From Sarocladium kiliense (taxonomy: Eukaryota > Ascomycota > Sordariomycetes > Hypocreales > Sarocladiaceae): a DNA stretch of 64,000 nt. Shown in pieces: positions 35,725-45,833 of the stretch. Positions within the stretch are counted from its first letter, which is position 1. Each line of letters opens with the position of its first letter. The stretch is from contig JAUZTG010000016.1 of assembly GCA_030734395.1 (NCBI GenBank), forward strand, positions 372,001-436,000. Direction: 5' to 3'. Position numbers and translations under genes: made by a program. The notes under the pieces were generated by a model, which saw only the letters and a list, made by a program, of their open reading frames with translations, had not been told where the DNA came from and did not search any database.

Positions 35725-36046
35725 TGTGGCAAGAGCGGATGCGTGATTGTCGCCCTTATGCCGTGGTGTGTTGTCGTGAGGTTGTCCAATTTTTGGAGCC
35801 AGGGACAGCAAGGACCCACTTTCACTCAAGGCAGTTGGGCCCCACAATTAGCTAAAGGGTGAGGACGGTTTTCGCGTCGCAGGCGCGTCCCACAGTGAAT
35901 CTCGAGCACGTCACCAGAGTTGCTCGGCTGCCTGAAGGACAATTCAACCCCTCGCTCTACTATGAACGTGAATGGGCATTGAGTACAAAAGTACGGCGTC
36001 CGACTCCCGGCTCAAACAGTGGTAATCTAATTACCCGAGCACCACA
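35725..36046. promoter_or_regulatory. shared divergent promoter of uL16m and rfc1
   Basis: This is the 322-bp region between the two start codons. It contains TTTTCGCGTCGC (35869-35880) followed by GGCGCGT (35882-35888), about 160-175 bp before each ATG. This resembles the MCB-type pair before rfc5. Confidence 0.5.
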
Positions 36047-39000
36047 ATGCCGGACATTCGTAACTTCTTCGGGGCGAAAGGTGGTGCACCGCCGGTCAAA
36101 CCAACGATAAGCAAGGCTGAAGACACCACGAAGAGCTCACGAGCCAGTGAGTAGTTTGACAATACTCACTGAGACATTGCTGACGCCACACGCAGAACGA
36201 AACGTCATTGCAGACAGCGATGATGAAGATCAACCGCCGTAAGTCTGTCCGACTACGTTCACGGTGGTTTCCACAATGCTTACATCGAGCTGACCAAATC
36301 ACAGGGCAAAGACAGCGAAAGGCAAACCCGCACCAAAGAAGAAGGCCTCGTGAGTTCCTTGATCTCACACTTGACTTTCTGTTCGTTTGGCTTACGATTA
36401 AACAGAGAGAAGGAACCCAAAGGTGTTGCCATTTCTGCGGACGATTACTTCGCCTCTTCCAAGAACGGCAAAACTTCCTCGACAAGTACTCCTACTAAGG
36501 CCACATCAAAAACAACAGTAGAGACTGAAGTGCCAGTGCGGTCAAGTCCGCGTGGCAAGCAAGCTTCTACAACTGCTCCGAACAAGAACGGCGGCCCCGC
36601 CAAGAGACGATCAACGACAACGCCGAGAGCTTCTGCACTCCGTGAAGATGACGATGCCTACAAAGATGAAGGAGACGACGACGATGAAGACATCTTTGCC
36701 GCTGATGCGAAAGGTCGCAGTAAGCGGAAAAGTGATGATTACATGGACGAAGATTCCGAAGAAGAGGTCTTGCCGCAGCCCAAGCGTGTTGCATCTCGGG
36801 GAAGACCATCTGCAGGGACCAAAGTCAAGGACGAGGAAGGAGAAGAGGAGGAACAGAAACCTGAGAAAAAGACAGGCGGTTCGAAGAAGCGAAAATCTCC
36901 CGAGGATGAGTCCGACGATGAGGAGGATGAGAAGCCTCGCAAAAAAGCTGCACCCTCTAAGCCTCGGGCCCCTCGCGCCAAAAAGGTGGATGATACCGAA
37001 GACCCAGAGTACACCAAGCTCCTCAACAGTGTCACGACAGTCCGCGCTCCCACCCCTCCTAGGGACGACGGCGGTAAGAAGTTCGACTGGCGGCAGGCAA
37101 AAGGAGGCGGCAATGCTACAGTTCAACCTCAGGGAGTCGCGGAAATTCCAGAGGGAGAAGACGGTTGCCTCACAGGTCTGTCGTTCGTCTTCACTGGTGT
37201 CCTCAAGACTATCGGCCGCGATGAAGGTCAGGAGCTTGTCAAGAAGTATGGGGGGAAGGTCACTGGTCAGCCGAGCGGCAAGACTGATTTTGTAGTACTT
37301 GGCGATGATGCTGGACCAAGCAAGCTGAAGAAGATCAAAGAGGCCGGTATCAAGACGATTGACGAGAATGGTCTTTTCGAACTTATCAAGAAGCTCCCGG
37401 CCTTTGGCGGCGGCGGAAAGGGAGCCGCCAAGGCACTGGAAAAGAAACAGGCCGAGTTGGACAAAGTCAAGCAACAGGCCCAAGAGATGGAGGCTGAAGA
37501 GAAGGCCCGACAAGCGGAAGCAGCAAAACTGGCAAAGAAGGCCGCGGCTGCGCGAGGTCAGACTGCCTCTGTTGCACCACCACCGCCACCGACCGCTCAA
37601 CTGTTGACTTCTAAATACGCCCCAACATCACTGAATCATATTTGCGGAAACAAGGGTAACGTTGAGAAGATTCAAAAGTGGCTTCAAAACTGGCCAAAAG
37701 CCAAGAAGTATGACTTCAAGAAGCGAGGTGCTGATGGGATGGGAGGCGAACGAGCCATCATCATTTCTGGTCCTCCAGGCATCGGCAAGACAACTGCTGC
37801 TCATCTGGCAGCGAAGCTGGAAGGCTACGACGTGTTGGAGAGCAATGCCAGTGACACGAGAAGCAAGAAGCTTGTAGAGGCAGGCGTCAGCGATGTCATG
37901 AACAATACTTCGTTGCTCGGGTACTTCGCGGGCGATGGCCGAAAGGTCGATGCTGTCAAGAAGAACATTGTGCTCATCATGGATGAGGTCGATGGAATGT
38001 CGGCAGGAGATCGAGGTGGCGTGGGAGCCCTGGCGAAGTTTTGCAAAAAGACCGAGGTCCCTTTGATTCTCATTTGCAATGAGCGCAAACTCCCGAAGAT
38101 GAAGCCATTTGATCATGTCGCATTCGACATCAAGTTCCAACGGCCAACTGTCGACCAGATCAGGTCCCGCATCATGACCATCTGCCACAGGGAGGGGCTT
38201 AGGCTTCCCCCAAATGTTGTGGATGCCTTGATTGAGGGCAGCAACAAGGACATCCGTCAGATCATCAATATGATCGGCACCGCCAAGCTGGATCAGACCA
38301 GCATGGACTATGGTCAGTCTAAGGCGATGAGCAAGGCCTGGGAGAAACATGTTGTCTTGAAACCTTGGGACATTTGTCAGAAGCTGCTCGCAGGTGGCCT
38401 CTTTGCTCCAGCCAGCAAAGCGACCCTGAATGACAAAATCGAGCTATACTTCAACGATCACGAATTCAGTTTCTTGATGATTCAGGAGAACTATATCCGA
38501 ACCAAGCCCATGGCCCTGATTGGTAAAGGCTACAGTCCGCGAGAGGAGAGACTTAAAGCTTTGGAGCTCTTCGACCAGGCTGCGGAGAGCATCAGTGATG
38601 GAGACCTGGTTGATAGGATGATCCATGGTCCCCAGCAGCACTGGAGTCTTATGCCAACGCATGCTGTGTTCAGCACCGTTCGACCAGCCAGTTTTGTGGC
38701 CGGTCAGTTGATTGGGTCGAACTTCACCAGCTGGTTGGGCAATTTCAGCAAAAGCGGCAAGTTGGGCCGTCTGAACCGTGAAGTTCATGCTCACATGCGG
38801 TTGAGGTCCTCCGGCGATCATAATGAGATCCGGCAAGAGTATCTTCCCGTTCTGTGGGAGCGCATGGTCAACAAGTTGCAGCACGAGGGTACCGACGCTG
38901 TGCCAGACGTCATAGATTTGATGGACAGCTACTACCTCACTCGCGAGGACTTCGACTCCATCCAGGAACTTGGAGTCGGGCGGATGAGTGAAGAGCACGT

Positions 39001-39413
39001 CAAGATTGAGACTGCCACCAAGTCAGCCTTTACACGAAAGTGAGTTATCTTCGTAGCGTTTGTGTTGTGATGGCGATACTGACAGCCTAAGGTACAATGC
39101 TGCCTCACATCCTGTGCCTTTCATGAAGGCCAGTAGTATCACTGCTCCTGTCAAGGCAGCGGCGAAGGAAGCCCCTGACCTGGAGGAAGCCATCGAAGAG
39201 GACGACGACGGCCAAGTTGCCGAGCCAGTGGATGCAGCAGACGAGGATGAAATCGATTTCAAGAAGGACAAATACATCAAGCAGCCTAAGAAGAAGCCGG
39301 CTGCGAAGAAAGCGAGCACGAAAGCGGACGGGGACGACGACGAGGATGCGGCCCCGAAGAAAGGCCGAGGTAGACCTAAGGCTGCAACAACCAAAGCGAA
39401 AGGCAAGAAATGA
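36047..39413 (+). CDS. rfc1: replication factor C large subunit Rfc1
   Basis: This is the largest subunit of the RFC clamp loader, which opens and loads PCNA. The exons are 36047-36146, 36196-36238, 36305-36349, 36406-39039 and 39092-39413, giving 1047 residues. The first residues, MPDIRNFFGAK, form a PIP-like PCNA-binding motif as in yeast Rfc1. A long acidic/basic disordered region follows. The BRCT domain (about 313-395) starts GCLTGLSFVFTGVLKTIGRD and includes KYGGKVTGQPSGKTDFVVLG. The AAA+ part has Walker A ISGPPGIGKTTAAHLAA (near 517), LESNASDTRSKK, and Walker B NIVLIMDEVDGMSAGDRGG (near 585). The RFC1 C-terminal domain and a Lys/Ala-rich tail complete it. Each exon join keeps phase. 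Confidence 0.97.
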
Positions 39414-40147
39414 TGCTATCACCGTCAGCGCTGTCGGTGATGATTTGGTTGACCACAAACTTTGTATGGCTATCTCGCAGCTACGATGATGACATAGGTT
39501 CTGTTGCTCGGAGACGGATAACAGGGAGGAAGCACGTGTACATTATCAGCATCCATCGGATACAATTATCATTGCTTGATACGACTCTTACTATGTCAGA
39601 CTTACCATGTCAGACCTCTTAGACGGCAGGGAACGACCCAGTGTGGCATTTGCACCGTATGCGCTGGAGTTCGCAGCCACGACCGTAGTTCAGCATATAG
39701 AAGGAGGAACATACCATTGTGAGATGGGAGGGGGCCTCTCTGACCTTACCGCCTAGGAAGCGGCAGCGGCCCACATGGACTAAACAAAGGATATCTAGGT
39801 CAAGGGGCCTGTAACTAGGGCTACCGTGGGGTTTAGACTTGGTAGGTACGCATGGAAGACTCGACAGCTGCTGGGTCCGCTTCGCCAGCTGGCAGCCGGG
39901 TCCGACGATCAAAACAAGTGGCCACCGAGACAACTTATAAAAGCTGGCTGCTCTGACGACTAGACTGCAGATTTGTTTCCCTCTACACCCACACAACACT
40001 CTGTCCCTGACAGATTTGCTTTGTTTTGTCACCGGGTCGAGAGTCGGTAACGGGCGAGCTTACACTGCTTTGCATCAAGGTTGATCAAGGCCACTTGCTG
40101 ACCATACCCCCTTCAAGTTTCAATTTCAAAACACCCATCCCTTCGTC
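39414..40147. other. gene-free intergenic region
   Basis: This holds the rfc1 3' flank and the promoter of the gene at 40148. No gene or RNA is recognised. Confidence 0.55.
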
Positions 40148-42123
40148 ATGTTTGGGAGCAACCAACGTCCAGAGTTGCGGAGTAGCCGTGATCGACCTCT
40201 GGTCTCTCGCATTGCTAGCAGCAATGGTTTTGAAACCTTGGTTTCGACGACCACTACCCCCCAGGAGAGAAGTGATGCTGCCTCAAGCACATCTACAGTC
40301 TTCAGACGCACCAGCATATCTGATGCTCAGATTCTGACCTCACAGTCGTCACCAGCAGGAGGTTTGAATGTTGCTTCAGAAGCTTTCAAGGACATCTCGA
40401 ACAGCACCAGTGACACAGGTACAGAGGGGGTGGGAAGATGGGTCGTGGGATGTACCGCACCGCAGGAGAAGACAGAGTGGAAGATTTCAGATTCAATGCT
40501 TCAAGCGTACGTTGCAATGAGAGGGCCCGTGAGTGGTCCGTATCTGGCGCCACGAAACGATTTGCGTGCATGGATCGACCACTGTGGGAGGAACATGGTG
40601 CCTTTGAATATCATGGAGAACACGGGAAGCTGCACGAAGTATGTAAAATCTTTTGCACAGGGTTACGCACGTGAGAAGAATGCCCCCATAGAACTGACTT
40701 CGAACAGGCTTGTACAGCTATGGGAAACCCTGATGCATGAGTTCCCCGTTGTTGATTTTGGGGTTGAGCATCCGCAGACGTACACCGTTCCCAGGGTTCA
40801 ATACGGACACCTGGAGAATTTGCAGAAACCCAGTGCGAAACATGACACGCCCGGAAATGCTTCCGAAGAGGGACTTTTCGAAGAGCTCACTCGAAAATTT
40901 GGGAAGAACGGTGTTGAATAGGAGACTAATGACGGTATGTAATTGTTGTTGTCCAGGGGCTAATATATATAGTTTAATGAATAGTTGAGCTAACATCGAG
41001 GCAATAGAACTTCTCAGCGTTTCCGATGACGAAGGAGATCCTAATGATGGGAGGATTTCTCCTTGCACTTTCCGAATTTGGGCTGCGGGCTGTACTAAGA
41101 GAGATGGGATTATGTTGTGTTCAAATGGAGAGCAAATCTTGGTAAGCCTGAACAACACCTCTAACATAAAACAGAAGCTGATACGAAGTCCCGGAGTACA
41201 GCACAATTCTCTGGAGCAACTGAACTTGAATGACGAGGAACTTTTGCCTCTTCAAGATACTTGTGAGCTCAATCCTGAGTCAGGAGCAGCCCAGAGTTGG
41301 GCAGGTAAGTAACTCCTATATGTTCTTGAGTTGAGGGATTAATAAGGGAGTTTTGATATGCTAACGTGACTAACTGAAGAGTCTGCTCCTGAGTCAATGA
41401 TCAACAAGTGGATGCACTCTGTCGAGATGAAGCTCCAGATTTTAGGCTCGATCAACGAGGTTGACCCTTCTGCGGGACCTCGTTGGGCAGAGGAGGAGCC
41501 TGTGCCAAGGCCACCTCCGTCTCACGCCTCGGATGTGCCGAAGGGTTTCACAGATGTAAGTCAAGCTTCAAGGACTGCATCTCTGGAGTTGAGTGCACAC
41601 TAACGAAATGGTCTAGAGTGAGATTCACGCAGCTCTCAACTGGAGAGATGCTCGAAAAGTGGACGGTATCCCCCCAACAGAAGCTGAAGAGGTTCTTCGT
41701 CAACGCTATCAAAATCTTCAGAACCTCGACTCCTGTTTCGAGCAAGCCACAACCATCTCCAGCACCATCGCTCAACGCATGACCAGCCGTGCAGCTCAGC
41801 TCGAGCGTGTCTTCCTCGCGCTCACGCCTGCCATCTTCCGCAGGCTGAACCGCAACCGAAGACGGCGTGATGAAATCTACAGGCATGTTTCGGGAAATCT
41901 ACGGGAGGTGCAGCAACGGTGCGAGGTGAGGGAAGTGGAGGCTAGGAAGGCGATGGAGGAGTTGGAGTACATGCAGGAGCAGGAGCAGGAGTTAGAGTGG
42001 CGGATCGAGGATGCCGTGGAGAAGATAGGCATGGAGGAAGGATTGGATTTGGGCGAAATAGAACGGAGAATCCGCGCAATCCAGCTGGAGGAAGACGAGA
42101 GGGACATGGCGCAGATGTTCTAA
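40148..42123 (+). CDS. unrecognised protein with C-terminal coiled coil
   Basis: I do not recognise this gene. My model joins exons 40148-40910, 41008-41304, 41380-41555 and 41617-42123, giving 580 residues. The first 100 residues are Ser/Thr-rich and probably disordered. A folded-looking middle part holds GRWVVGCTAPQEKTEWKISD, WIDHCGRNMVPLNIMENTGS and LVQLWETLMHEFPVVDFGVE. A second short block, CTFRIWAAGCTKRDGIMLCS, may be a strand-rich element. The last 150 residues are strongly helical, rich in Glu/Arg/Gln (EELEYMQEQEQELEWRIEDA) and probably a coiled coil. Intron 1 uses an atypical GTGTTG donor. A stronger GTATGT donor downstream lies behind an in-frame TAG. A 33-nt in-frame stretch (41142-41174) looks like a tiny intron but can also be read through; I kept it coding. 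It may be two genes if intron 1 is wrong. Confidence 0.65.
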
Positions 42124-42603
42124 ACGGGGGGGGGGGGGGGGGGGGTCGAAGAAGACAACGGTTCAGAATGGTTGTCACGAAGACAAGTAATGTATATAAC
42201 TGTAAATCAGGATCGAGCTGTGTCAGCTCCCCCTTTTCAATTTCCCCCGTCCAATGTGACTTTTGGTACACGTCATGAATCTTTGCTGTACAAGTATCTT
42301 CCCATCAACCAAACCGTTTTGTTCGTTGATCCAATAATAAAAAAGGGGGAGCCTTTTCAAATAACAAGCCCTCCCCATCATGCTGAAGATCGAATAGAAG
42401 CATGGACACCCCGTCCAAGAAACACACCGTCATGAGTGGAGCAATACAACAGCTGTCGAAGAAACGCCGGTTTTTTGTGTGCTATGGGTGCACCCCCGTA
42501 TAGTGTTACATGGTTCATACTCACCGCAAGCATCAGCATGCGGGAACAGAAACAATTATGTTTTTTTTTTGGGTCGCGTTACAGTGTGAGAGCTGCAAAT
42601 CGC
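42124..42603. other. convergent 3' intergenic region
   Basis: This lies between the 3' ends of the 40148 gene and grpE. It begins with a run of 20 G and contains a run of 10 T at 42561-42570. No gene is seen. Confidence 0.6.
42126..42145 (+). repeat. (G)20 homopolymer
   Basis: Twenty consecutive guanines start five bases after the first base of the stop codon of the 40148 gene, so they would lie in its 3' UTR. Long G runs are unstable and may vary between isolates or be mis-sized by sequencing. Confidence 0.85.
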
Positions 42604-43382
42604 TTATTTGTTCTTGACAACGCCGACCTTAGCAGCGCGCAGTGTCCGGCCGTTGAGCTTGAAGCCCTTCTGCTGCACATGGAAGACAGTGTTGTCCTCC
42701 TTATCCGGCTGCGGGGCCATGAAAGTCGCCTCATGCTCGTTGGGGTTGAACTTCTCGCCGACGGGGTCCAGGCGGGACAGGCCGTGCTTGGCGAGGGTCT
42801 GCATGAGGATGGTCTCGGTCATCTTCAGGCCCTCGTGGAAGTTTGCGAGCTCCTGGAGGTCCTCGTTCTTCTCCTTGACGGCCAGCTTCTCCTGAGAGAC
42901 GGTGCCGAGGGCGCGGTCGAGGTTGTCGACGGACTCGACGAGGTCCTTTGCGAAGGCGGAGATGGCGAACTCACGGGCCTGCTTGACCTCGCGCTGTGTG
43001 CGGTCCTGGAGGTTGCGGAAGTCGGCGACGGTGCGAAGGCACTTGTCCTACAGGGTCGTTTGTAAGTAAGGTAGACAGACGGTTGGAACCCTTCTCAATA
43101 GCTGCATACCTTCCAGTCAAGGACCTCGGCTTCCTTAGCCTCGAGGCTCTTCTTCAGCTCAGCCAGAGGATCAGCCTCCTTGGTCTCGCCCTCCTTAGCC
43201 TCCTCAGCAGGCTTCTCCTCCTTTGCGTCGCTATACCACCGCGCAGCGATGGGCTGGGCGGCCTTTATTGACCAGGCCGGCGCGGCACTCTGGAACTGGG
43301 GTCTGGCTAGGGGAGAGCTGGCGGCGAACCGGGGCGCCGAGCGCAACGCTCTTGATGAGGTAGAGAGAGCCTGGCGGAACAT
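42604..43382 (-). CDS. mge1: mitochondrial GrpE (Mge1), Hsp70 nucleotide exchange factor
   Basis: This is the nucleotide exchange factor for mitochondrial Hsp70 in protein import and folding. The exons (minus strand) are 43382-43110 and 43047-42604, giving 238 residues. The N-terminus MFRQALSTSSRALRSAPRFA is an Arg/Ser-rich presequence without acidic residues and ends near AARWYSDAKEE. A long helix follows (ELKKSLEAKEAEVLDWKDK), then the GrpE signature region RTVADFRNLQDRTQREVKQA and FAKDLVESVDNLDRAL. The C-terminal beta domain has PNEHEATFMAPQPDKEDNTV and GFKLNGRTLRAAKVGVVKN. It is divergent from the proteasome gene rpn6. Confidence 0.97.
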
Positions 43383-44041
43383 TGTGATGGTAGGAATGGG
43401 TGAAGTATTAAAAAGGGTAATGGCGATGCAATTGGGTACGGAAAGGAGGTCGAAAAGTGAGATGAAAAGAGGTCTCGTGCTCAGGTGGAAGGATTTCTTG
43501 GGGGATGCGGATTCGAAGGTTCTGGCTGGTAAACTGCAGCAAAATTTACGTACAACCATCCATCGGGATTGAGAGACTTACCTTAACCGCGCCTCAGGGT
43601 GCTGCTGGCGCCACACAACCCTGCCGGTGTGGCGCGTTGTGGCTGAAAGCTTTGCTTGGGGCGGAGGTTGAGGCGGATCAACCACGGTCCGCTATCGGTG
43701 AACGGCAACCAATCACTCGCGGGACGGTTGCTCCAGCCAGGCACCTTACGTCGCGCGCTGGCAACCTGGGCTGCTGCAAGGCTAAGCTACTGTAAGGTAT
43801 CGAATCGGTCACGACATCACCATCAATAATCGACTTCCACACCCCGGTCTCAGCACAAGGCAGCTCATCTTCTGAAGCCACATCGCTCTTTCACGGCAGC
43901 GACCCGCAATCCTCGTTGCACCTCACACCTTATCTGCGCGTCTTGATCGACCGCTTGCTGCCTACTACCCCACGATAGCTCCCTTCGATTGCGAACACCG
44001 CTCCGTCTTCCTCCCACAACAACATACAGAGCTCGCTCACG
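43383..44041. promoter_or_regulatory. shared divergent promoter of mge1 and rpn6
   Basis: This is 659 bp between two proteostasis genes. It holds a 9-bp inverted repeat at 43608-43635. A partial heat-shock-like pair, GAAGGTTC (43515-43522), also occurs about 135 bp before the mge1 start. Two GAA units are fewer than the usual three, so that site is weak. Confidence 0.4.
43608..43635. repeat. 9-bp inverted repeat GCGCCACAC / GTGTGGCGC
   Basis: The arms at 43608-43616 and 43627-43635 are perfect inverted copies separated by 10 bp. The element sits about 230 bp from mge1 and 410 bp from rpn6. The spacing suits a dimeric DNA-binding protein. Identity of the factor is unknown. Confidence 0.6.
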
Positions 44042-45452
44042 ATGGCGGCGGGCGACTCAGAGCGCATCCAGGAGGCCCAGGCCCTGGCTAAGACCGATCC
44101 TCGGAAAGCCGAAGCCATCTACAAGGACATCACCTCCAAGGCACCCGGTGCCACCTCAGATTCCGCCACACGAGAGTACGAGTCCGCTTTAATAAGCTTG
44201 GGCGAGCTGTACAGAGATGAGAAGTCAGTGACAGGACAAGATGGGTTTAGAAGTAGCAAGGAATGCTGACCGTTGAACGATTCAGGAACACACAAGAGTT
44301 GGTGAACCTGGTCAAGGAAAGCCGCAACACCTTCTCATCTTTCGCCAAGGCCAAGTCTTCTAAGCTGGGTATGTAGCCATCCTCACATGACGAGATTGCA
44401 ACAAGCCGCCTCTCTTTTGTGCTCGGGGCTAACAAGAGCGCATAGTCCGGCAATTACTCGACCTCTTCCGTGACATCCCAAACAGCACCGAAATCGAGAT
44501 CGCCGTCACCAAGGACTGTATCGAATGGGCCACCGCCGAGCGCCGCGCTTTCCAGCGCCAGGACCTCGAGGTCAGACTGGTCGCACTCTACATGACCAAG
44601 CAATCCTACTATGACGCCCTCACACTGATCAACGGCCTGCTCAAGGAGCTCAAGCGTCTCGACGACAAGCTCCGTCTGGTCGAGGTCCAACTTCTCGAGT
44701 CCCGCGTCTACCACGCCCTTGGCAACATCCCCAAGGCTCGCGCCGCTCTGACCAGTGCCCGAACCAGCGCTGCCAGCGTCTACACCCCTCCGCTTCTACA
44801 GGCCAACCTCGACATGCAAAGCGGTATGCTCCACGCTGAAGACAAGGACTTCAATACCGCTTTCTCTTACTTCATCGAGGCCCTTGATGGATACCACACC
44901 CAGGACGAGGGCCCGAAGGCACAGGCTGCTCTGCAATACATGCTCCTTTGCAAGATCATGCTCAACCTCGTAGACGACGTCAACCAACTCATGACCTCTA
45001 AGCAGGCCATGAAGTACGCCGGCAAGAACCTTGAGGCAATGAAAGCGATTGCTCGCGCCCACAGCAACCGCTCCCTCGAAGAATACGAAGGAGCCCTCTC
45101 CTCCTACCGCTACGAACTGGGCAGTGATGCCTTCATCCGCAACCACCTCCGCCGACTCTACGACGCCATGCTGGAGCAGAACCTTATCAAGGTCATCGAA
45201 CCATTTTCGCGCGTTGAGATTGACCACATCGCCAAGATGGTCGGTCTTGACACCCAGCAAGTCGAGCGGAAGCTGTCTCAGATGATTCTCGACAAGGTCA
45301 TCATTGGTGTGCTGGATCAGGGTGCGGGGTGCCTGATTATCTACGATGAGACGCAGAGAGATGAGTCGTACGATGCAGCACTGAAGACGATTGATAAGCT
45401 GAGCAGCGTTGTTGATGTGCTCTACACCAACCAGGCTTCGCAGCTGGAGTAG
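44042..45452 (+). CDS. rpn6: 26S proteasome lid subunit Rpn6 (PSMD11)
   Basis: This is a 19S lid subunit that clamps the lid to the base and the 20S core. The exons are 44042-44223, 44286-44368 and 44446-45452, giving 423 residues, the normal size. The N-terminal helical repeats begin with DPRKAEAIYKDITSK. The mid part has RLVALYMTKQSYYDALTLIN and LLESRVYHALGNIPKARAAL. The C-terminal PCI domain has LEEYEGALSSYRYELGSD, VIEPFSRVEIDHIAKMVGLD and VERKLSQMILDKVIIGVLDQ. YDETQRDESYDAAL near the end is typical for Rpn6. All intron phases match. Confidence 0.97.
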
Positions 45453-45833
45453 TTTAGAGTTGGTGAACGAACGTGGCTTCTGGGATGATGGGTTGCTTGG
45501 GATGATCGACAAAACTTGTACTGTAGACACATTAAATGGTAAACATAGTCGATTCACACAATGCTCCCATGCTTTCTCGTCGAATAAACCGAGTAGAAGT
45601 GCGAAAAGTGTACAAGTCGTCAATTTGTGGAATCAAACAATGGTATCTTGACCAGGTAAACGTAACCGCCCATACCATCTCCCCTGGACTGTCCATTCCA
45701 GAGGGACTTTCCAAAACGCCACTTATCATGTCCTCGAATCCTGAATAATCCTATGCCTGAACGCCCGAAAAAAAGCAAAACCAGGTGCGTCCACAAATCC
45801 TCATATACTCATGATGCCATCATCCTGGAAGCA
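45453..45833. other. convergent 3' intergenic region
   Basis: This lies between the 3' ends of rpn6 and the AT-hook gene. No gene is seen. Confidence 0.6.

Noticed and set aside
36611..37600. 329-codon minus-strand open frame
   Set aside because: It is antisense to the acidic/basic region and BRCT part of rfc1. Leu/Phe/Cys-rich text is the expected shadow of Lys/Glu codons.
43515..43522. heat-shock element before mge1
   Set aside because: Only two GAA/TTC units are correctly spaced. Three or more are normally needed, so it is noted as weak only.
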